From contig DGQK01000018.1 of NCBI GenBank assembly GCA_002390745.1, positions 1-10,785 on the forward strand: DNA of 10,785 bases, given 5' to 3'. The notes beneath the pieces are model-generated. The model ran no database searches. It saw only the letters and a program-made list of their open reading frames with translations, and was not told where the DNA came from. Source of the DNA: Bacteroidetes bacterium UBA4416 (lineage in GTDB: Bacteria > Bacteroidota > Bacteroidia > B-17B0 > Aurantibacillaceae). Position numbers and translations under genes: made by a program. This document shows, one piece after another, positions 6,661 through 10,785 of the stretch (positions within the stretch are counted from its first letter, which is position 1; every line of letters starts with the position of its first letter).

Positions 6661-7086
6661 TTAATCTCCGTAATCATTGGCCAGTTCCGACCATTTTATC
6701 TGCTGCATCTGTTCCAGGATCTCATCATCAATAGGCATGGCCATGGTGTCCTGGTACCATATAACTACCAGTTTAGAACCATCCATCTCCGGATCTTTTA
6801 CAGGCTTGTAGGAGCAGAGTCTGGCGATACAGGTTACCTCCGGCAGCGACATCACCGTGTATTCGGGATGCAGCGTGTTTTCACGATGGATCGTCTGTTT
6901 TGGCTCAATGAGGTATACCGGAGTATTTCCACAATACCTGACAGCGTCCTTTAAGGCACACTCGATGTACCAATGATTGATGCTTCTGTTAGGTACTCCC
7001 GCCAGCACGCCCCCATAGGTGCGCCATTGCACAAAAAACTCAATATGCGCATGACGGTTATTCTCAAAGATAATTTCTGTTCGCAT
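6661..7086 (-). CDS. Hypothetical protein, 141 residues
   Basis: I do not recognise this protein. It has 141 residues, no signal peptide and no membrane segment, and looks like a compact alpha/beta domain: an N-terminal beta-rich part (MRTEIIFENNRHAHIEFFVQ), a central part with three Cys, a strand-like KLVVIWYQD and an acidic C-terminal helix ending in WSELANDYGD. The mix of aromatic and acidic residues resembles small single-domain immunity or DUF proteins of this phylum, which is only an impression. It lies 41 bp downstream of the gene ending at 7128 and 11 bp upstream of the LRR gene, so all three probably share a transcript. The start is the first ATG in the frame. Confidence 0.75.
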   Translation of the reverse strand: MRTEIIFENNRHAHIEFFVQWRTYGGVLAGVPNRSINHWYIECALKDAVRYCGNTPVYLIEPKQTIHRENTLHPEYTVMSLPEVTCIARLCSYKPVKDPEMDGSKLVVIWYQDTMAMPIDDEILEQMQQIKWSELANDYGD

Positions 7087-7127
7087 AACTGCTTTTTTGA
7101 AAAATGTCTTTCGTTGATGAAACTAAA

Positions 7128-7430
7128 TTAAGACAATTGAATGATAACTGCCTTATTTTCCGGGTCGATGTGAAATCCCGTTTTCGGATCAGGCATGCAG
7201 GGGCTAATGTCCAGGCCTCTCGCATAGCGGCTCAGGGCTTTGGGGCCGAATTTCAGGTAAAGGTCGTAGGCTGTTTGCCCGTCTTCCCCGATCCAGGCCC
7301 TGAACTGTGCCTGGCGCTTGTCGTTGACATATTTCTGTGAATAATACGCCTCGGACTGATTCATGAGCACGCCGTCGCACCAGAATCCCCAAAAATCAGG
7401 ATAGGGCAGCTCATCGAGGGCGAGGCCCAT
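7128..7430 (-). CDS. Hypothetical protein, 100 residues from first ATG; frame open further upstream
   Basis: An aromatic-rich small protein of unknown function without signal peptide or membrane helix; features include LPYPDFWGFWCDGVL, YYSQKYVND, RAWIGEDGQTAYDLYLKFG and a C-terminal strand KAVIIQLS. From the ATG at 7430 it has 100 residues. The same frame is open for 26 more codons upstream, to 7508, and reads like coding sequence just before the Met (NILIDDAFCAFLERW), yet holds no ATG, GTG or TTG. The true start may be a rare ATT at 7472-7470, or the original start has been lost. The extended frame would overlap the last codons of the reductase gene (stop at 7489) only if it reached past 7489; from 7472 there is no overlap. 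It is followed by two more small genes in the same direction. Confidence 0.7.
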   Translation of the reverse strand: MGLALDELPYPDFWGFWCDGVLMNQSEAYYSQKYVNDKRQAQFRAWIGEDGQTAYDLYLKFGPKALSRYARGLDISPCMPDPKTGFHIDPENKAVIIQLS

Positions 7431-7488
7431 CCAGCGTTCCAGAAAAGCGCAGAAAGCATCGTCTATGAGAATGTTTCCCGGAGTAGTC

Positions 7489-8499
7489 TTAAAATTCGTT
7501 GATGCCGTTCACGGTCGTATACTTCATGGTATACTTCACGCCCGGGTTCATGTATTTGTATGCGCTGTGGCTCATCAGGGCCGCCTCGTGGAAGCCGCAG
7601 AGGATGAGCTTCAGCTTGTTCTTATAGGTATTGATGTCGCCAATGGCATACACACCCGGGATATTCGTTGAATAATCGTCGGTATTTACTTCAATGGCGT
7701 TCTTATCGATGTTCAGGTTCCATTTCTCAATCGGTCCCAGCTTAGGACTTAAGCCGAAGAGAGGGATCAGGTGATCGGTGGCAATGGCTGTTTTCTCCTG
7801 GGTTTTGGAATTGATCATCGCTACCGATTCCAGCTTATCGCTACCGTCGACTGAGGTTAAATTCGTGTTGAGCAATAATTTGATACGCCCTTCTTCTGCC
7901 AGTTTCATGACTTTGTTCACGCTGTCGGGTGCGCCACGGAAGGATTCGCTGCGGTGCACGAGGGTCAGCTCCGAGCACACATCGCTCAGGAAGATGGTCC
8001 AGTCGAGCGCGCTGTCGCCGCCGCCGGCTATTACCATGCGCTGCCCGCGGTATTTTTCCGGGTCGAGGATCATGTAGTTGATCCCTTTGCCGTTTTCAAA
8101 CCTCGTCAGGCCTTCCACTTCCGGCTTGCGTGGCTCAAAGCAGCCCAGGCCGCCGGCAATCACCACCACCTTCGCCTGGATTTCCGTGCCCATGTTGGTT
8201 ACCAGTAAAAAATCTGCTTCTCCACGCTTCTCCAGGGTTTCGATGCGCTCCCCGAAAGTATAGCCCGGATGAAAAGGCTCGGCCTGCTTCAGCAAATTAT
8301 CCACCAGCTCCTGGGCCATCACCGAAGGATAGCCCGGGATGTCGTAAATCGGTTTCTTAGGGTATATCTCAGATAACTGGCCGCCTGCCTGTGGCAAATA
8401 GTCAATCAAATGGCAACGCATTTTTAAAAGGCCGGCTTCAAAAATGGCAAATAAGCCTACGGGGCCGGCTCCAATAATCGCTAAATCAGTTGTAATCAT
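7489..8499 (-). CDS. Ferredoxin-NADP reductase, thioredoxin-reductase-like type
   Basis: A 336-residue FAD flavoprotein expected to pass electrons between NADPH and ferredoxin in the cytoplasm. The FAD-binding motif GAGPVG is at 10-15, PQAGGQLSEIYP at 36-47, the NADPH-binding GGGDSA at 159-164, HRSESFR at 182-188 (contacts for the NADPH 2'-phosphate), and the second FAD motif YAIGDI at 284-289. The redox CxxC of true thioredoxin reductases is absent, the corresponding position after GGGDSA reading LDWTIF, which places it in the YumC-like group of ferredoxin-NADP reductases. Length fits the family. The [2Fe-2S] ferredoxin at 5544-5870 on the same strand is a natural partner. A good -7 box lies 20 bp upstream of the ATG. 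Without assay data an unspecific NAD(P)/FAD oxidoreductase remains possible. Confidence 0.9.
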   Translation of the reverse strand: MITTDLAIIGAGPVGLFAIFEAGLLKMRCHLIDYLPQAGGQLSEIYPKKPIYDIPGYPSVMAQELVDNLLKQAEPFHPGYTFGERIETLEKRGEADFLLVTNMGTEIQAKVVVIAGGLGCFEPRKPEVEGLTRFENGKGINYMILDPEKYRGQRMVIAGGGDSALDWTIFLSDVCSELTLVHRSESFRGAPDSVNKVMKLAEEGRIKLLLNTNLTSVDGSDKLESVAMINSKTQEKTAIATDHLIPLFGLSPKLGPIEKWNLNIDKNAIEVNTDDYSTNIPGVYAIGDINTYKNKLKLILCGFHEAALMSHSAYKYMNPGVKYTMKYTTVNGINEF

Positions 8500-8518
8500 G
8501 AATTCGAGAAAATTTCGG

Positions 8519-8526
8519 CAAATTTA
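8519..8526 (-). promoter_or_regulatory. Candidate -7 box (TAAATTTG) for the reductase operon
   Basis: Read on the minus strand, TAAATTTG is an exact match to TAnnTTTG and ends 19 bp before the ATG at 8499. This would give a leader of roughly 10-15 bases. No perfect -33 TTTG is present; a TTG occurs closer than usual. Confidence 0.5.
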
Positions 8527-8686
8527 CGCATTTACACGCAATAATGTGCAGAATTCCGTCTGCCGTTTTCAGGCGAAGAGCTGTTGAAAACAGGGGATTT
8601 GCCCGGTAAGTCCTGTAATTTTCAGAGAACGAGGCTTTATGCCAGGTAGCATTCATTGGCAGGGCCTCATCGTGGATATATTTCAA

Positions 8687-8945
8687 TCAGGGCGACCGGG
8701 CGGGCCCCTGCGGGCTTCGCGATCGCTACGGTTTTTTTGGCGATAAAAAAAGAGGCATCGCCAAAAAGAACGGCCCCTTCGGGTCCCTGTCGCATCCATG
8801 TTCTGAGGAATGATACACCAAAAAGTTCCGTTGAACCTGCATGAGGGATAGAACGGAAATCTCCCGTCACGAACGCTTTCGGGGCGGGAATTGGAGTGAT
8901 AGCCCGGCCGCGTCAGCGGCATGCCCCGGCCCGACATACATTTTG
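8687..8945. repeat. GC-rich, structured intergenic block resembling an interspersed repeat
   Basis: Between the reductase promoter and the ACP phosphodiesterase gene lies ~260 bp of hairpin-forming, non-coding-looking DNA. It contains GCGATCGC (8719-8726), the 11-bp stem at 8734-8767, a paired block GGGATAGAACGGAAATC and GGAGTGATAGCCCGG, and GCCGC-GTCA-GCGGC near 8901-8914. Short open frames cross it on both strands, but none resembles a protein. Such GATAG-containing blocks look like the repeated intergenic elements of Bacteroidota genomes; that identification is from memory and needs a genome search. I see no gene in 8527-8686 either. Confidence 0.45.
8734..8767. terminator. 11-bp stem-loop with T/A arms, possible bidirectional terminator
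   Basis: TTTTTGGCGAT (8734-8744) pairs perfectly with ATCGCCAAAAA (8757-8767) around a 12-base A/G-rich loop. T-tracts or A-tracts flank both arms. It lies about 195 bp past the stop of the ACP phosphodiesterase gene on the minus strand, so it may terminate that transcript, or simply be part of the surrounding repeat. Confidence 0.45.
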
Positions 8946-8960
8946 TAAATGGCCTGATGT

Positions 8961-9548
8961 TTAATCTTCCACTTCGGGCTGTTTCTTACAGAAGTCGCTC
9001 AGCTCCCCGAAAAACACAGCGAACTCCGTTTCGATCTCATCATACTCGCGTTCGAGGATAGGCATGGCCAGCTGGAGCTCGTAACGATGCCGGATGCGAT
9101 GGCTCAGGTGGGTGAGCACGGTTTCTATCCCTTCAAGCGTGGAGTAGTGGAAGAGGATATTCCGCTCCGTCATGTAACCGTAAAAGCGCCTGGCATTCTC
9201 CGGCAAAAAGTCCATATTGTCCTGCAGCACTTTGTAAATGCCGGTAGCGTACTCCTGTAAAGGAACAGAAACGTAATGCTCAAAATTCTTCGCCAGGAAA
9301 TGATCGTAGATGATATCCATCAGTACCCCGCTGTATTTGTCGAACTCTTTGCGGAAACGGTGTTTACTCGTGCGGTACACCGGATGGGCGTCGGTAAAGG
9401 AATCGATCTTGCGGTGCAGCATAATTCCCCTCACAATGCCCGCCGGCAAGCCGCTGAAGTTATTGCCATGCATGGAATCGGCAATGAAATTCCCGACAAT
9501 GAGTTCGTTGTTGCCGAAAGATAAAACACTATGGGCGAGGTAATTCAT
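8961..9548 (-). CDS. acpH: ACP phosphodiesterase family protein (AcpH-like)
   Basis: A 195-residue protein of the ACP_PD family (PF04336), whose E. coli member AcpH removes the 4'-phosphopantetheine arm from acyl carrier protein. The match runs over the full length: the start MNYLAHSVLSFGNNELIVGNFIAD parallels the family opening, followed by GIMLHRKIDSFTD (41-53) and MDIIYDHFLAKNF (77-89). The conserved acidic and histidine residues expected to bind metal (Asp24, His45, Asp49, Asp82, His83) are all present. Length is normal. It is divergent from rsmE with 112 bp between the start codons, most of which is a palindrome. It is cytoplasmic. Substrate in this organism is inferred from the family only; some distant members may act on other phosphodiesters. 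Confidence 0.88.
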   Translation of the reverse strand: MNYLAHSVLSFGNNELIVGNFIADSMHGNNFSGLPAGIVRGIMLHRKIDSFTDAHPVYRTSKHRFRKEFDKYSGVLMDIIYDHFLAKNFEHYVSVPLQEYATGIYKVLQDNMDFLPENARRFYGYMTERNILFHYSTLEGIETVLTHLSHRIRHRYELQLAMPILEREYDEIETEFAVFFGELSDFCKKQPEVED

Positions 9549-9553
9549 GCTCC

Positions 9554-9653
9554 ACGAATATACGCATCTGTTCCGGAAAGGCAGACAGAGATCTGGAAGG
9601 TTTTATAAACCTTCCAGATCTTGCGCAGGATGCAAACAGATGCGTATATTCGT
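9554..9653. repeat. 100-bp nested palindrome between divergent genes
   Basis: The outer arms ACGAATATACGCATCTGTT (9554-9572) and AACAGATGCGTATATTCGT (9635-9653) are perfect 19-bp inverted repeats; beyond a 2-base bulge TGCT/AGCA extends the pairing. Inside lies a second perfect palindrome, AGATCTGGAAGGTTT (9589-9603) and AAACCTTCCAGATCT (9607-9621), with a 3-base loop. The outer arm ends about 5-7 bp before the ATG of each divergent gene, so both genes start behind the same sequence. Confidence 0.95.
9645..9652 (+). promoter_or_regulatory. Candidate mirrored -7 box (TATATTCG), also at 9555-9562 on the minus strand
   Basis: TATATTCG is one base from TAnnTTTG and occurs in each outer arm of the palindrome, facing rsmE on the plus strand and acpH on the minus strand. 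On the plus side a TTG at 9621-9623 lies 21 bp upstream, a fair -33 spacing. Start codons follow within 8 bp (rsmE) and 6 bp (acpH), so transcripts would be almost leaderless if these are the real promoters. Confidence 0.35.
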
Positions 9654-9660
9654 AGCAACT

Positions 9661-10359
9661 ATGAATACATTTTTCGGCATCATCCAGAACAACGCGGCCA
9701 TCTTAAACGAGGAAGAATCCCTGCATTGCGTGAAAGTGCTCAGGCATAAGGTCGGAGACATTATCCAGGTGATCGATGGAAAGGGAACCCGCGCCATCGG
9801 AAAGATCGAGGCGGCGCACGCCAGGCAATGTGCCGTATCGCTGAGCAATAAGGAAACGGTTGGGAAGACCAGGAACTATGAGCTACAGATAGCTATTGCT
9901 CCCACCAAGAATATTGAACGCATTGAGTGGTTTGTGGAAAAAGCTGTAGAAACAGGCATCGACCGCATCACGAGCATCAAATGCAAAAACTCGGAACGCA
10001 CCGTGGTAAAGGAGGAGCGTCTGCGCAAAGTGGCTGAAAGTGCCGTCAAGCAAAGCCAGCAGGCCTGGCTTCCCGTGGTTGACCCTTTGGTGGATTTCAG
10101 GGAGTTCATCAGGAACACGGCAGCCGATGTAAAGCTGATCGCCCACTGCGAAAAGGACGAGAAAAAGAACATAAAGGATTACATCGTTGCGGGTAAGTCG
10201 TATTGTGTGCTGATAGGGCCCGAGGGCGATTTTACGGGCGATGAGATCAGGATGGCCCTGGAGGCAGGCTATCAGCCGCTGAGCTTGGGCAACACGCGCC
10301 TGCGCACGGAAACCGCAGGGCTCTATGCCTGTACCGCTTTGGCCGTGCTCAACTCTTAA
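9661..10359 (+). CDS. rsmE: 16S rRNA (uracil-1498 N3)-methyltransferase RsmE
   Basis: A SPOUT-superfamily (trefoil-knot) methyltransferase that uses S-adenosylmethionine to methylate N3 of U1498 in 16S rRNA. Visible signatures: an N-terminal PUA-like part with SLHCVKVLRHKVGD (20-33), the SAM-binding LIGPEGDFTGDEI at about 184-196 and LGNTRLRTETAGL at 209-221, both highly conserved in RsmE. ATG 9661 gives 232 residues, a normal length, with the N-terminus MNTFFG typical of the family in this phylum. The frame is open upstream to 9547, but that would add 38 residues encoded by the palindrome and is rejected; ATG 9640 lies inside the palindrome arm. It is divergent from acpH. Housekeeping function, cytoplasmic, acting on the assembled 30S subunit. 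Confidence 0.95.
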   Translation: MNTFFGIIQNNAAILNEEESLHCVKVLRHKVGDIIQVIDGKGTRAIGKIEAAHARQCAVSLSNKETVGKTRNYELQIAIAPTKNIERIEWFVEKAVETGIDRITSIKCKNSERTVVKEERLRKVAESAVKQSQQAWLPVVDPLVDFREFIRNTAADVKLIAHCEKDEKKNIKDYIVAGKSYCVLIGPEGDFTGDEIRMALEAGYQPLSLGNTRLRTETAGLYACTALAVLNS

Positions 10360-10403
10360 CTTTTTTTGTCAGCAGAAACAGGAAAAATACCGCCTGAATA
10401 ATT

Positions 10404-10410
10404 TACTTTG
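10404..10410 (+). promoter_or_regulatory. Candidate -7 element (TACTTTG) upstream of porX
   Basis: TACTTTG resembles the Bacteroidota -7 element with one base less between TA and TTTG. It is 51 bp upstream of the ATG at 10462. No clear -33 TTTG is at the usual spacing. A T-run at 10362-10368 follows the rsmE stop without a stem. Confidence 0.3.
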
Positions 10411-10461
10411 TATCCACGCAATATCCGCGGGCTTATAGCGTATCATCATAAAAACACTACT

Positions 10462-10785
10462 ATGGAAAAAATAACCATCCTCTGGGCCGATGACGAAATA
10501 GAATTACTCAAACCCCACATTTTATTTTTAAACCAGAAAGGTTATGAGATCATTACCGCCCTCAGCGGTGATGAGGCCATCGACACCGTCAAAGAAAACA
10601 ACAGTATCTCGGCGGTGCTGCTCGATGAGAACATGCCCGGCATCAGCGGTCTCGAAGCCCTGACCAAGATCAAGCAGATCAAATCGGAGCTTCCGGTGAT
10701 CATGATCACCAAAAGCGAGGAAGAATACATCATGGAAGATGCGATTGGCAGCAAGATCGCCGATTACCTCATCAAGCCGGTGAAC
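10462..10785 (+). CDS. porX: PorX-type response regulator, N-terminal receiver domain (cut by window end)
   Basis: The first 108 codons of a response regulator, open to the window end. The receiver domain is nearly complete: LWADDEIELLKPHI with Asp10-Asp11, phospho-acceptor Asp55 in LLDENMPGISGLEAL, Thr83 in MITKSEEE, and Lys105 in YLIKPVN. The combination WADDEIELLKPHILFL, LDENMPGISGLE, MITKSEEE and IADYLIKPVN is characteristic of PorX, which in Porphyromonas and Flavobacterium works with the kinase PorY to control the type IX secretion system. A full PorX of about 520 residues should continue into a PglZ-type phosphatase domain, which is outside the window and cannot be checked here. It lies 102 bp after rsmE with its own probable promoter. 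Confidence 0.88.
   Translation, partial: MEKITILWADDEIELLKPHILFLNQKGYEIITALSGDEAIDTVKENNSISAVLLDENMPGISGLEALTKIKQIKSELPVIMITKSEEEYIMEDAIGSKIADYLIKPVN

Noticed and set aside
8486..8686. Minus-strand open frame of 66 codons upstream of the reductase gene
   Set aside because: It overlaps the reductase start and runs across the candidate -7 box at 8519-8526; its sequence shows no family resemblance or domain pattern.
8719..8726. GCGATCGC as a highly iterated palindrome (also at 4787-4794)
   Set aside because: Only two copies are seen, one of them inside a gene; this is not enough to suggest the iterated element known from cyanobacteria.
8656..8937. Three overlapping open frames of 62-84 codons in the 8.7-8.9 kb gap
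   Set aside because: They cross a hairpin-rich repeat-like block and are Pro/Arg/Gly-rich; none looks like a real protein.
9547..9660. N-terminal extension of 38 codons for RsmE
   Set aside because: The extension is encoded by the palindrome, is rich in basic residues unlike the family, and RsmE reaches normal length from ATG 9661.

Overview
The window reads as chromosomal DNA of a member of the phylum Bacteroidota. The signs are: a TPR-containing LytS-type sensor kinase paired with a LytTR regulator, the start of a PorX-type regulator (the type IX secretion regulator restricted to this phylum), TAnnTTTG-like -7 boxes, little use of Shine-Dalgarno sites, and intergenic palindromes of the kind often seen in these genomes. 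The genus cannot be fixed from this sequence.

Layout. 1-3062 (+): a two-component locus. It holds the 3' end of one sensor kinase, a complete second sensor kinase whose last ~300 bp are almost identical to the first, and a LytTR response regulator 10 bp downstream. 3300-4406 (+): a two-gene unit encoding a lipoprotein of unknown function and a small TPR protein, closed by a strong terminator at 4485-4524. 4669-5355 (+): a solitary gene for an extremely Arg/Asp/Tyr/Asn-rich, probably disordered protein. A bidirectional terminator at 5414-5454 separates it from the convergent minus-strand genes.

5544-8499 (-), in order of transcription: a thioredoxin-reductase-like ferredoxin-NADP reductase, two small proteins of unknown function, a leucine-rich-repeat protein, an internal terminator, and an adrenodoxin-type [2Fe-2S] ferredoxin. 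The reductase and ferredoxin form a plausible electron-transfer pair; the three small genes between them look like an inserted accessory cassette. The first of these has an open frame that continues upstream of its only ATG. 8500-8960 is gene-free and holds the reductase promoter and a structured, repeat-like block.

8961-9548 (-) encodes an ACP phosphodiesterase family protein and 9661-10359 (+) encodes RsmE, the 16S rRNA U1498 methyltransferase. The ~110 bp between these divergent genes is almost wholly a nested palindrome, so both start codons sit behind the same 19 bp. The window ends inside a porX-like gene (10462 onward).

No CRISPR array, transposase, rRNA or tRNA was seen. No clearly new multi-gene system is evident. 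The most unusual items are the near-identical kinase tails, the nested palindrome, the disordered protein, and the cassette gene without a normal start codon.
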